Source: Chara braunii
Lineage: Eukaryota > Streptophyta > Charophyceae > Charales > Characeae
Assembly (NCBI GenBank): GCA_003427395.1
Contig: BFEA01000159.1
Coordinates: forward strand, 1,020,903 to 1,083,160
Direction of reading: 5' to 3'
Length of the DNA: 62,258 nucleotides
Below the pieces are notes generated by a model. That model ran no database searches and was not told where the DNA came from. It worked only from the letters and a program-made list of their open reading frames with translations. Of this stretch, positions 30,326 through 41,250 are shown one piece after another; position 1 is the stretch's first letter, and each line of letters begins with the position of its first letter. The position numbers and the translations under genes are program-made.

Positions 30326-30400
30326 GAGCTTCAACGGTGCCCGTTTCCACTGACTCTCTCTATGGCTCATACTTGATTTAGTGGATGGTGAGTGCGTACA
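30326..30400 (+). repeat. Dispersed repeat R2, copy 2
   Basis: GAGCTTCAACGGTGCCCGTT and TCCACTGA, then GATTTAGTGGATGGTGAGTG, match the copy at 21236-21316 with several differences. Confidence 0.65.
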
Positions 30401-30426
30401 AGTATAGTATCAGGTGCAGCCTTGAC

Positions 30427-30522
30427 AGCAGGTACCACTGGCATGTAGAACCAGTTCATCCAGTCCTGGTCGCCGCTCGTAACTGTGATACGGAGGTTCA
30501 AATCCTGTCCTGCTAAACCACC
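30427..30522 (+). pseudogene. Possible tRNA-Met-like pseudogene
   Basis: GCCGCTCGTAACTGTGATAC and GAGGTTCAAATCCTGTCC resemble the anticodon arm, variable loop and T-arm of an organellar elongator tRNA-Met. The end TCCTGCT could pair with AGCAGGT at 30427, and AACCA follows. The D-arm is poor and the anticodon position reads CGT instead of CAT. It is weak and could be chance. Confidence 0.3.
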
Positions 30523-30676
30523 AGTTCATCCAGCTATCGGCCGCAGGCCAGTTTTGGAGGCCGCCCGCCGCCGATTCAATTTATCTACGGTGCTGGGGCT
30601 CTGAAAAATTTGTAGGCGGCGCGTTGTCTTTCCAGCAAGGCTGGGGCTGTGTACTGGCGGTTCAAGTCTATGTTGA

Positions 30677-30754
30677 CTCCGCTCGGTGTATAGATAAGTT
30701 GGTAGAGGATTGGGCTTTTGACCCAATGGTGGCAGGTTGAAATCCTGATATAAA
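30677..30754 (+). pseudogene. Mitochondrial-type tRNA-Lys(UUU) pseudogene
   Basis: GGTGTATAGATAAGTTGGTA continuing to GAGGATTGGGCTTTTGACCC and GGCAGGTTGAAATCC is very close to plant mitochondrial trnK(UUU). The anticodon arm TTGGG-CTTTTGA-CCCAA is intact with anticodon TTT. The D-arm (GCTCA to GATAA) and the acceptor 3' strand are damaged, so it should not fold as a full tRNA. Probably a fragment of transferred organelle DNA or an old tRNA copy. Confidence 0.7.
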
Positions 30755-32454
30755 GACTCAGTGTGGTTGCACTCGTGGAGGCAAAAATAAAACGCGCTTG
30801 CACTCGTGGTGTTTTTGTGTTGATGCAATAAATCGGAAGTGTTCCACCAATTTACAGAGAATTTCATTATTCGTATATTTATGAGACCTATACAAACAAA
30901 AAGAGAAGCTTCCCAGTGGGGCTGTGCAATGGGGCTGTGCACTAAGTGTTCGGCTTTGTAGTTTGTACTCTTGTTTTGAGCCTTGCGGGACTTGATCCCG
31001 TGACCTGTAACTGGTATGTTTTGTTGCTTAGTTTTGAGACGTATTCGGCTTGACCCCTAGATCTGTCACTAGTAGTCCCTATCCCTATGTGGCAGTCTTA
31101 GGCAATTGCCTTGCCAGGGGGTTGGGTATCCTTTTTCCCTAGTTTCTGGGTTACCGTAGTAGATACAAACGAGCCTTGGGCTGCTGTCTTGGGAGACGGG
31201 TAGGAAATTGGTTTGGGGTCTTTTCATGTTTTCGTTTCCTGGGGAAACTATGCCAGTCCGTTGTGAGAGGGCTGCTGTGCTATTTTGGGCAAGGTCGTCT
31301 TCTTCCTACTAGAACCCCACAGCCATGACAGCTGCGGTTGGGAAAGCAAGTCGAAGATCGGACTGCTGCCATTTCACAGCTCTGCATGAGAGCTTCCACA
31401 GCACTGTGTTGTCAGGTTTGGGCACTGACATTTTTTTCCACTTGCCAATGACAGCCATATCTGTTGTTCGTCTTCACAAGGAACTTCATCTTCTTCCAAG
31501 TGCTGGAATATGGATCGGTTGTCTCCTCCTTCAGGACTTCCAGTGCTGCACTTCCGTGCGGGCACTGAGCCGACGCTGCTATCATTGGGGTTGCTGGTTC
31601 ATATGGGCACATTGTGACAGCTGTGGGGTTACTGCTGCCGCGGCCGCAGCCATCATAGCCAAGGTATGAGGTGGCGAGGGGAAGAAGAAGACTCCTGCAT
31701 AATTCGTTGAACATTCGTTTTTGGTTGTTCAGGGTTGTTTTAAATGGGGTTGTGATTCTTGGAACAGGTACTCTAGAGTGATTCGAGGAGGATGGGGGAT
31801 TGCAAAATTGAAATTCGTTTTTCAATTCGCTGTGTATTTCGAGCTTCCGTTGTGCATATCTTCTCTCCGGTTTGTGTGGATTTACCTCCTTCGAGTCAAC
31901 TCTGTAATTGCATGCATGAATGGGAACGTGTGAATTCGTTGCGGATTGAAGTTCAATCGTGTACATAACAGTTCGTATTGGAGCTGCAACTGTGTGCAAC
32001 CAGCGAGCAATTGAGTGGCAAGTTGGCAACCGTGACGTGACCTCCTTTCTGAGCGGCGACTGGAGTAGGGACTTGTAGTCCGCTTTCTTCATTGGTAAGA
32101 CGTGGTGGAAGGTAGAGTGCGATGAGTGAATTACCGCCATCAAAACAAAATAGAAGGTACCCTTGAATACAAGGTACGTACCTTGTACTATTCTAGGTGT
32201 GCCTTGTCTGAGATTTTTTTATTTTTTTTTTGAATGCTACAATCTACTCATGACGACTTACACAAAAAACAAAAATCATAACAGCTGTGTATACAATGGT
32301 AGGAATGCAAAAAATAGGTCCACCTATGGGACTTGCAGTGAAACATCTATGCCTAGCACCTGAATACCCAGGCGACAAGGCTCGCTTGAATTTTCTTCGA
32401 TAAGGGTTGAGTCAGGTGTGTGGGGCTCATGCAAGAAATATGAGGGAGAACCAT
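30755..32454. other. Stretch without a recognised gene
   Basis: ORFs of 114 codons (+, 31325-31669) and 243 codons (-, 31412-32143) overlap on opposite strands. Neither shows a domain I know. A degenerate pair of direct repeats at about 30975-31075 carries T-arm-like motifs on the minus strand (GGATCAAGTCC and GGGTCAAGCC). Confidence 0.45.
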
Positions 32455-32996
32455 CAACATAAAAAAAATTCATAATTAAATAATCATTCTATAGTAAAAT
32501 TACTTTTAAAATTTTTAATGTGGGCTGCTCGGCCTATGTGTACGCGGGTTGCGCGTACACACGTACACTTATTCATGAAAATTTATGTCTTACGTGAAAC
32601 TTTCATTCAGAAAAATGGGTATCCCTTCTTTTTTGAACTGCATGCTGGAGATGGAATGAGAGTTTTGACGAGTTCATGAAATATTTTAATTGGACTGTCA
32701 TTCTAAGTAAGGATTTTCAATCATAAATATGTTAATCCAATCTAAATTAGAAGATATTTGTTGTAGTAGAATGAAAGTTTAATTACAAAATTTCATAAAA
32801 CTCGTCCAGACTTTCATTCCATATTGAACAAATGGATGTAGTTGAAACAGAAAACTCATATTTAGACGGAAACTTATCAAATAAAACTTGAAATTTTAGA
32901 ATTGGACGAACATTGGAATGATAATTTCTAAATATGAAGAATTTTTATTTTATGAAATATTTTTTAAACTTTAATTTATCGTGGGAATTTTTTTGT
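32455..32996 (+). mobile_element. MITE family copy C2
   Basis: Same family as C1. About 53 bp of GC-richer sequence (about 32521-32573) replaces the usual AT segment. It includes a perfect 10-bp-stem hairpin, TGTGTACGCG / CGCGTACACA (32537-32561). Confidence 0.8.
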
Positions 32997-33294
32997 TCAT
33001 AAACAAAAAACCTAGTTGCAAAATTACGAAGAAGTCCACATAGTCATGTACCAAGCAGAGAGCACAGTGCACCAAGATTCCATCCACATAAGAGCAATAC
33101 AATGAGCTCAAGTGTCAATGTTGATGCTCTTTGGTCACACCAACACTATATCCAATGTCACCCCTACTGTCTGACGCTCAACTCCGTGTCCCAATCTACT
33201 ATATTCAGCCTATATATCCTATTTACGTTTATGTGACTGGATCACACAAAAGTTAAAGACAAATTATGTGACTTCAACACCAATGCCGACCACC
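32997..33294. other. Spacer between MITE copies
   Basis: Just under 300 bases of unique AT-rich sequence, nothing recognised. Confidence 0.5.
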
Positions 33295-33815
33295 CAACAA
33301 AAAAACTTCCCACGAGAAATGAAAGTTGAAAAACATTCAAAAAAAAAAGAATCCCTTATATTTATAAATTATCATTCTAATGTTCGTTCAATTCTAAAAT
33401 TTACATTTTTACTTGATAAATTCCCGTTTAAATATCAGTTTTTCGTTTCAACTATATCTATTTGTTCAAAATGGAATGAAAGTCTGGACGAGTTTATAAA
33501 TATTTTAATTAAACTTTTATTTTACTACAACAAATATATTTTAATTTAGATTGGATTAACCTATTTATAACTGGAAATCCTTACTTAGAATAACAATCCA
33601 ATTAAAATATTTCATGAACTCATGAAGACTTTTATTTCATCTTTAGCATTTAGTTCAAATAAGAGGGGATACCCCATTCTTGGAAGGAAAATTTTCAAGT
33701 AAGATGAAAATTTTTAAAATTGGAATGACATTTTTTAAGATGGAATGAAAGTTTAAAATATGGAATGTAATTTTACTATAGAATGATTATTTAATTATGG
33801 TAAATTTTTATGTTG
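33295..33815 (-). mobile_element. MITE family copy C3
   Basis: This is the reverse-complement orientation. The left end reads CAACAAAAAAACTTCCCACG, and the right end is the complement of CAACATAAAAATTTACC. Full length, about 520 bp. Confidence 0.82.
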
Positions 33816-34143
33816 CATCAGTATACATCTGGTATGTTTTCTCTGTCGCGTCTCATCACCCCTCGTCTCCTAGTCCCACTGACACTTTGTGCGCCTCCTA
33901 CCCTAAGACCACCATTGCCATTACCTGCCTGCGCCCCAGATGCCTGACTATGGCTGTTGTGCGTCTGCTGCCTCAACAACACCCTCTCTCACCTCTCTAC
34001 GAATGCGCGCGTCCGACCAACAACACCTATGTAGACAACTCAGCAACGTGTCCATCTTGTCTGCGAAGACCCATTTATGTGGTCCCATCTGTGGGATCGG
34101 CTGCAGCCCGTAGCAGCGGCAACTCGACTTGAGAATGAAGAAG
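33816..34143. other. GC-richer spacer with an open frame
   Basis: A 111-codon ORF (33797-34132) rich in Ser/Pro/Ala/Cys begins inside the MITE end. It has no recognised domain. It may be an exon remnant or chance. Confidence 0.35.
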
Positions 34144-34748
34144 CAACAGTCAAAAGAAGAATCCTACGAGAAATGAAAGTTGAAAAAATATTCTATAAAA
34201 ATAAAATCCTTCATATTTATAAATTATTATTCCAATGTTCGTCAAGTTTTAAAATTTAGAGTTTTATTTGACAAGTTCGTATCTAAATATGAGCTTTCCC
34301 TTCCAACTACATTTATTTGTTAAGATGGAATGAAAGTATGAACGAGTTTATGAAATATTCTGATTAAACTTTCATTCTACTACAACAGATATCTTCTAAT
34401 TTACATTGGATTAACTTATTTATTACTAAAAATCCTTACTTAGAATGAAAATCCAATTAAAATATTTCATGAACTCATCAAAACTTTAATTTCATCTCTA
34501 GCATGCAGTTCAAATAAGAAAGGATACTCCATTATTGGAATGAAAGTTTTCAAGTGAGACGTAATATTTTAAAATTTGATTGACAATAAAAATTTAAAAT
34601 TTAGAAAATAAGAAAGGATACTCCATTCTTGGAATGAAAGTTTTCAAGTGAGACGTAATATTTTAAAATTTGATTGACAATAAAAATTTAAAATTTAGAA
34701 CGTATTGTTTTTATAGAATGATTTTAATTCTAGAAAATTTTTCTGTTG
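34144..34748 (-). mobile_element. MITE family copy C4 with internal 94-bp tandem duplication
   Basis: It has the same ends as C3. It is longer because 34513-34606 is duplicated at 34607-34700 with a single mismatch in 94 bp, so the duplication is recent compared with the age of the element. Confidence 0.85.
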
Positions 34749-34778
34749 GTCTATGCTGCCGCTGTTGAACTTCCACTA

Positions 34779-35303
34779 CAACGAAACAAATTCATAGAAT
34801 TAAATTATCATTTTATATTAAAATTACAATCTAAATTTTAAATTTTCATTCCATCTTTTAAAAATGTGATTCCAATTTTAAAAATTTTCATCTTACTCGC
34901 AAACTTTCATTCCAAGAATAGGGTGTCCCTTCTTATTTGGACCGCATGTTAGAGATGGAATGAAAGTCTTGATGATTTCATGAAATATTTTAATTGGATT
35001 GTCATTCTAAGTAAGGATTTTCAGTCATAAATAGGTTAATCCAATTCAAATTAAAAGATATTTGCTGTAGTAAAATGGAAATTTAATTGAAACATTTCAT
35101 AAACTCGTTCAGACTTTCATTCCATCTTAAACAAATAGATATAGTTGGAAGGGAAAACTCATTTTTAGACGGGAACTTATCAAATAAAACTGAAAATTTT
35201 AGAATTGGACGAACATTGTAATGATTATTTATAAATATGCAGGAATTTTTTTTTTTATGGAATGTTTTTTCAACTTTCATTTATCGTGGGAATTTTTGTG
35301 TTG
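34779..35303 (+). mobile_element. MITE family copy C5
   Basis: Full-length copy in + orientation, ending in TTATCGTGGGAATTTTTGTG and TTG. Only 30 bases separate it from the inverted copy C4. Confidence 0.85.
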
Positions 35304-35827
35304 TAGATGAGACACCAAACTGTGGAACAAAGACACCTGTCATCGCCGGTATTGAAACTGGCGATGAAAAGTTATTTATTGTTGAACAATAGGCGCACTA
35401 GGCTGTCTTACCAAGTCTTAAAATAAAATAAAATAAATATATATTCGACAAGTCAACCACGCTACCGATCAAGTGGTGTCAACACCATTTACACAAACTG
35501 AGCAAATGATATATTCCTACTTTGATCAGTTATTTCACAACAACGTTAAACAAAACTGGCTATAATTGACTACTACAATTTTAGTCCGATGATGTCTGTA
35601 AGGTGTTAGCAGTATGTGCATTGACCTAATTAAAAATAAAAATACATCAAGTGCACAGATATATGCAGAAATGAAAATAATTGTGTTTGTGTATGCGCAC
35701 CAATTGGAACCTTCCCTTCCCTTGTATCCAACGATCCTCACGTGCATCATTAAACAACAGTGTCTATCGTGTGCACAATAACCCACCCTTGTGCCTTGGA
35801 AACCGTTTATAACCAGTTCTCCCCTTT
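35304..35827. other. Spacer, nothing recognised
   Basis: It contains an AAATAAAATAAATA tract and a low-complexity ORF. No gene is supported. Confidence 0.5.
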
Positions 35828-36176
35828 CAACAAAAAAATTCCCGCGAGAAATGAAAGTTGAAAAAACATTCCATAAAAAAAAAATCCTTCATATTTATAA
35901 ATTATCATTCCAATATTCGTCCAATTCGAAAATTTACAGTTTCATTTGACAAGTTCGCGTCTAAATATAAGTTTTCCCTTCCAAGTTCATCTATTTGTTG
36001 AAGATGGAATGCAAGTCTTAACGAGTTTATGAAATGTGTTAATTAAACTTTTATTCTACTATAACAAATATCTTCTAATTTAAATGAGATAAACCTATTT
36101 ATGACAGAAAATCCTTACATAGAATAACTCTTTAATTAAAATATTTCATGAACTCATCCAGACCTTCATTCCATCT
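35828..36176 (-). mobile_element. MITE family copy C6, truncated
   Basis: It starts with the normal CAACAAAAAAATTCCCGCGAG end and stops at CATTCCATCTCT, within the family sequence. About 170 bp of the usual length is missing, and new sequence leads into the 15-kb unit. Confidence 0.8.
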
Positions 36177-37135
36177 CTGCGTGCAACGGGCTTTCCATCT
36201 AATGATCTGGTTGATCATAAGGCTGTTTAAGTACAACCCCCAAGATCCTCGGAAATTTTTCAACGTTGTCGGCGCGAATACCCTTACAAGGGTATCCGCC
36301 CTGGTTTTTGCAAGTGACAGAAAGGCTTGGTTAACCTGGATCTTGAGTGCCCGTGCGGGAAAATGTGAGGGTCGCCCGCATGTAGGCAAGGGCCTGCCTT
36401 GTCCCGGTAGGGGGTACGTGGACGCGCAATTTTAAGGCGAGCGTGTGATTTTTCTGATTGAGTGGGCGGCCGGGGTAGCTGGCCGACCCATACTAAAGCC
36501 ACGAGATTGATTAGGGGGTGAAGGGTCCGTTTTTTTGGTCGGCGCGCGTGACCGACGGTAGGATTGGCGTGCCGGTAGGCGCATGGGACGACCACGGCGC
36601 GGGGCGGTGACCCGGCGTGGACGCTTAGGGGCCGTGGGTACGAATGTGGGCCGAAAGAGTGGCCGGAGCGGTATCCTGGCCCGGAGCGCCGTGTGGTACC
36701 ACCTTGTATGTGAAGCCGCGCCTGTTGGTCTCAGGCTTGGGCTTAGCCCTATTGGTTACAATATTGGACTGGTACGCAGTGGACGTAGGGATCGAGGCCA
36801 ACAACATGCAGAAGGAGCGGAGAAGCGCGGCGGTAAGGCTTGAGGGGTTGATGGGCCGATAGGACTATCCCCTTCGCCTTTTTTCTCATTGTTATAAGGG
36901 CCGAGGCCCCTGCCCGAGTATTGCGCACCTTGCGGGGTCGTGTGCACCCGCCTAGGTATAAACTTATTTGTGCCGAGCTTTTGGACTATTACTCATCGCG
37001 GCCGTATGGGAAGGAGGCGTAACCGCTCGAATCCGGCCCCGAAAGGGGGCCAGATCCGTGCTTAGCAGTCGAGGGGCAGGGTAGCACGAAGGCTACTTAA
37101 GTCGCAGAGGGGTCGTGAGACGCTGGGGTAGCGAA

Positions 37136-37705
37136 GCTCCTTTGGGGCATTCGGTAGATCTGGGATGATGTGGGGGAGGGTTTTTGCTTGGTCGCGGCGT
37201 GGGTTCGGAATGAACCTGGACGCGGGTCGCGCCGGGTGCGCACAAAGGAAAAGGGGCAGAGGGTTGGTCGGATCGTTTTGCGGCTGGGTCCACTCGACGG
37301 TTGGCCGTTGCGATGGCCAAGCGGCGCCAGCCGGCCCCAGGCCCTTCGGGGCGTTCGTTAAAATTGGGATGATACAGAGAGGACCAGCATGGTCTTTGCT
37401 CAACAGGGGACACCCATAAACGGGGATGAACCCGACCGAGAAACTGGCCGGGTATAGGCAAAACGGGGATCCGCACGGGTTAAGTCGTGCAGGACTGGCT
37501 AACTTGCCGACGCGGCTACAGGGGAGATCGGGGGAAACAACGTCGGGGAGATTTGCCGGGCCCCTATGCAAAGATTCTCATGCATAAGCCCTGAAGGAGG
37601 GGCCAGGTTCACGCGGAAAGAGTGGGGCGAGTGGGCTTTGACCGTGGCAGATCTCCTTGGGAGGAAATCTGAGTAAGACGGAGGAGATCAGCGTGAACCC
37701 GGATG
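37136..37705 (+). repeat. Array of U6 snRNA-like segments, unit 1 (a, b, d, e)
   Basis: a (37136-37216) is strongly diverged. b (37341-37433) reads CCCTTCGGGG, TTAAAATTGGGATGATACAG, AG, then ACCAGCATGG and CCCATAAACG. d (about 37520-37604) matches the 3' half: GGGGAGATTTGCCGGGCCCC, then TATGCAAAGATTCTCATGCA, TAAG. e (37649-37705) keeps GACGGAGGAGATCAGCGTG. For comparison, plant U6 has TTGGAACGATACAGAGAAGA then TTAGCATGGCCCC. Segment c follows at 37759. Confidence 0.75.
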
Positions 37706-37758
37706 TAGGGGAGGCCGAGTGACTTTTAGGGTCGCCGTGGGGCATCGCCCCGACCGCA

Positions 37759-37849
37759 GTCCTTCGGGACATCTGTTAAGGTTGGAAGATACGGAGGAGA
37801 CTAGCGTGGCCCCGGCGTCGAGGGCGGATCGTATAAACGGGAGGAGGCC
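37759..37849 (+). repeat. U6-like segment c, unit 1
   Basis: GTCCTTCGGGAC (5' stem-loop) is followed by ATCTGTTAAGGTTGGAAGAT, then ACGGAGGAGACTAGCGTGGC and CCC. The alignment to U6 runs the length of the molecule, ending in ATAAACGGGAGGAGGCC where U6 has ATAAATCGAGAAATGGTCC. The ACAGAGA box reads ACGGAGG and the AGC triad is kept. Confidence 0.8.
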
Positions 37850-37912
37850 GTTGACCGGACGGGTTGTTCGGCATTTAGCAGACTATCGGACTGCGCGGCT
37901 TAGAGGGGACGG

Positions 37913-37926
37913 TGGTGACGTCACCA
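37913..37926. promoter_or_regulatory. Palindrome TGGTGACGTCACCA
   Basis: A perfect 14-bp palindrome containing TGACGTCA, a bZIP-type site. It is kept in unit 2 (about 52871) and altered to TGGTGACATCACCA in the third copy (about 61908), a C-to-T or G-to-A change at a CpG. Confidence 0.5.
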
Positions 37927-38334
37927 TCAGACGAACGCCGCGGGCAGAGCGCTACAGCGGGGCGGATAGGACAATGAAGGTAGGAAGGAGAAAGGGCGAT
38001 TGAATCGGGACGGTTGGTCGCAGTGGGGGCATTCGGAGTTGCGACGGGCTAAGCGGGCAGGCGTTGAAGGGGGCGGCTGATCCCGGACGAGATTTCGCGC
38101 CGGGTGCATGCAGGCGGAAATGGAGATGGCGCAGGCGGGGAGTAGGACTGGACGCGGTGGGGAAGAGATGGCTCGCTCGATTTCGTCGGAAGATGCAATT
38201 TTGAGGTTTGGATGCGGGCGAGCATGTTCGTGACGTTAGATTTACCGTTAGAGGTAAGGAATTAGAGTTGGTTCGAAAGTTAGTGCGCGGTGGTGTCGAG
38301 GGGCGTGGATATGGCAGGAGGAGGAGCTCGTTAT

Positions 38335-38364
38335 TTCGCCCGGCTCCCTATGAAATCGGGCGAA
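38335..38364. repeat. 8-bp-stem hairpin TTCGCCCG / CGGGCGAA
   Basis: Perfect in unit 1. In unit 2 the bases change to TCGCCCGA / TCGGGTGA, still pairing through one G-U wobble. No function is known. Confidence 0.6.
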
Positions 38365-40305
38365 GTAAAGTGCTGAACAAAGGTTTTCATACCGGGCGAA
38401 TTTAGTGGTAGCTCTAGTCTTGGCAATAGGTTAGTAAGGTAAGAGTTAGTAGGGAAGTAGACTGCGCGAGTTGTGGTGGATGGAAGAATGTCGGGAAGGA
38501 GGGTGAAGCTCCCGCGCGCTTCTTCGTGAGATTGAGAAGAGGAGGTGGTAACCGGGGGTTTACGGGGCGGGCGACACCAAATCCGTAGTTAGATTTTGCT
38601 GAAAGTTAGTACAAAAAGTGTTAGCTAAAGAAGGTGTTGTGCGGGGGGACGGTGTGGCTCAGCGAAGTGTTCACGCACCTGGCCGACCTCTAGTGGAAGG
38701 TCCATTTCGATTTTGCCTTCCCGATTTCAGCAGCCATAGAGAGGAGCCAGCCGTGAGTCGGGGCTCATCTCCGAGTAAGGTAGAGAGGGAGAACGGGGGT
38801 CTACCTGGTGGTGGATGAACGAACAAGCTGTGCGGTGTACTACGGACGGGGGAACGGGCTGGGGCAAAACTTGAGGCCATACCTACCCGCGTTCTAGCGG
38901 AAGATTCATTCGAACCGCCGAGGCAAGTAGTATGGGGACAGCCGCGAGGTTAGAGGCTTACCTGGTGCTCGGCTCGTCGCTCGTCCTGTTGATAGAAGTG
39001 GCTCTCGCTAGCCTCTACGAGCATGACCAAGCTGGCGATACAGTCAAAACCAAGATTGAGTAATGAAAGTTGACTTGCGTCCGCACCTGGCCAATACGAG
39101 GGGCCGGATTCGTACGATAGAAGGGCACAAGTGCAAGGTGAGGGAGTGCACGGTCAGGGAGGGAGAGAGAGGGGAAGAGGGCTTACCTCGAGGGACGAAC
39201 TGGCAATACGGGATGAGCCGAAGCTGAGGAGCAGTGAATGCCCCCGAGAGCAAACGGGAGAGCCACCCTATTCATGCCCGTGCCACATGCGGGCCCGTTT
39301 GGTTTGGATGTGTGGCACAGTTGGCCGCTTTCATGAGACAGAACGGGTCGTTGTGATCCGCTGAGTATTGGAGCAGGGTCACTGTGCATCTGAGGAAGGT
39401 TCTAGGATTGTTTGCTCGACTAGTGGCCGGTGCGNTGTTCAGNCTATTGTATGGGGTAAGTGGGTACAAGCCGCGCGAGTTACAAACGTAGCAGTTTGAC
39501 CAAAGCACTACCTATCGTGCTAGTTGGAGCGGCGAGGGGCAAAATACGGGTTGGGGGTTTCCCTGGTAGCCACTGCATTGAACGGCCTATCGGTTGGACT
39601 ATCGAAAAAGGGGGGGGTTCTACGGTGAACATTTACCGGTGCGGAGGTGAGCCGGGGACCAGGCAGCGTGGTGAAGTGATGGTGAAGGGGGCTATTGCCG
39701 CGATTTGGGAATTCGTCAGGGAGGTTGGACCCAACAGTTTGACTGCGTCTTGACCGAGCTGCTGCGTTTTGGCCGCCATTGCGGGGCCCTCAGGCGTTGA
39801 AGGATTGAAGGCCCTCTCGCGCGAGGTTGAGTGTGTCCTTCCTGAGTCTGAGAGTCTCACTCCCTCTTATCTTGCCCTTCTTACTCTAAAGTCTGGTCCT
39901 TTGGCCCTGAGAGGAAGGCGGCCGGCGGGCGTGTGGCCCGTAAACTGCGCCAAGGCCTCTGTATGAGGTTGGCCCCACCGATTGCGGGAGCTCTGCCGGG
40001 ACTCAGGCGGAGTCCTGGAGGCAGGGAACTAAGTGGTAATTCCCTGACTCCTTTTATAAACCCAACTATAACCCCTACCTGTACATCTCTCTATGTTTGA
40101 CTGGGAGTATTGTGTAGATCTTGTACTTGGTTTCTGAGTTTGATATTCAGTACATAAGTCAAACTGAAATAAAAGAATGTGTGGGCAAATCTCAGTTTCA
40201 GTTTGTTGATTGCCTGAAAGCAGACTGCGAATGAGATGGGTGCATCTGGGGGAAGGTTGGGAGGAAGGTAGTATTGTGTGCAGCTTGATTGGGTCATTAA
40301 GGCTG

Positions 40306-41250
40306 GGAGGTCCCCTTGAGTTTGGGGAGGCCTAGCGCTTTGTTTATTTTCTTGGACTGCATGGAGCCTCAGACCGCTCTATAAGCTTAGGTAGCCTGAA
40401 GCTCTGGAGGGCTGGGATGTCCCCATAAGTTTGGGGAGACCTAGTGTTGTGAGTTGCATGAAGGGTTAGGACGGTCTATAAGTTTAGGTGTTCTGACTGC
40501 TCTGACTTGTAAGGGTTTGACTGTGGGTGACTTTCACGGACCCAAGGCGCTCTATAAGTTTAGGTACCTTGGGTTGCCTCGTTTTATTTGGGGTTTCCTC
40601 AGTTTCTTTGGTTTTGAACAAGGAGGTCTGAACCGCTCTATAAGTTTAGGTGGTCCAACCCTTCTCCTATTTTGTTTTGAGGGATTAATTTTGGCAGGGG
40701 ACAGACCGCTCTATAAGTTTAGGTAGCCTATCCCACTACCTCGCACAGATTGGATCAGAAAGGAATGAACCTGACAGAGGATCGGACCACTCTATAATTT
40801 TAGGTAGTCTGGTCCAATGCCTCGCACATGTTGGAACCCAATAGATATAACTTGGCTATATTGTATTACTATGTTATTACGAACAGGCTAGTCAGACCAC
40901 TTTATAAGTTTAGGTAGCCTGACTATAGCTTATCATAACTTAAGAGAGTAAAACTAAAGAGATATAGTTGAAGGTAAACTTGGGCAGACTGAACAGTGTT
41001 CTAAGTTGAGCGGCTCAGCCTTATGTCCCTTTGAAGACTAAGTTCAAGAAAGGTATATATAATTTGACTATTCAAACAGTTCACGGCGACTAGAGTGGTC
41101 TAGTCATATGCCCAAAGAAGAGAGAAGTAGTTGTGCTCTCTGTTTCTGTATACTTGGCCGAGTCAGAACGCTCTATAAGTTTAGGTGTTCTGACTTTAGG
41201 CCTGGCTAAATTGGGTGCGCTCTATAATTTCAGGTATCCTGACCTATGCC
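40306..41250 (+). repeat. Hairpin family A: eleven hairpins with a conserved loop
   Basis: Units lie near 40306, 40366, 40418, 40464, 40541, 40622, 40697, 40784, 40889, 41162 and 41211. Most loops read CTCTATAAGTTTAGGT. The first and third have the related TTGAGTTT and ATAAGTTT. The stems differ but pair: CCCAAGG/CCTTGGG (40541-40573), GGACCA/TGGTCC (40784-40815), TAGTCAG/CTGACTA (40889-40925), GTCAGAAC/GTTCTGAC (41162-41194). The last unit has a poor stem. No ORF covers the array. Confidence 0.88.

Noticed and set aside
31412-32143. 243-codon minus-strand ORF
   Set aside because: No recognisable domain; an overlapping + strand ORF has equal quality; no splice or homology support.
39460-39753. 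Short ORFs in the 15-kb unit leader
   Set aside because: They are short, frame-scattered and interrupted by hairpins and repeats; no domains. They recur at 54428 only because the block is duplicated.
40306-41250. CRISPR array reading of hairpin family A
   Set aside because: Spacing is irregular and repeat flanks vary as complementary stems; there are no cas genes and the setting is a retroelement in a eukaryote.
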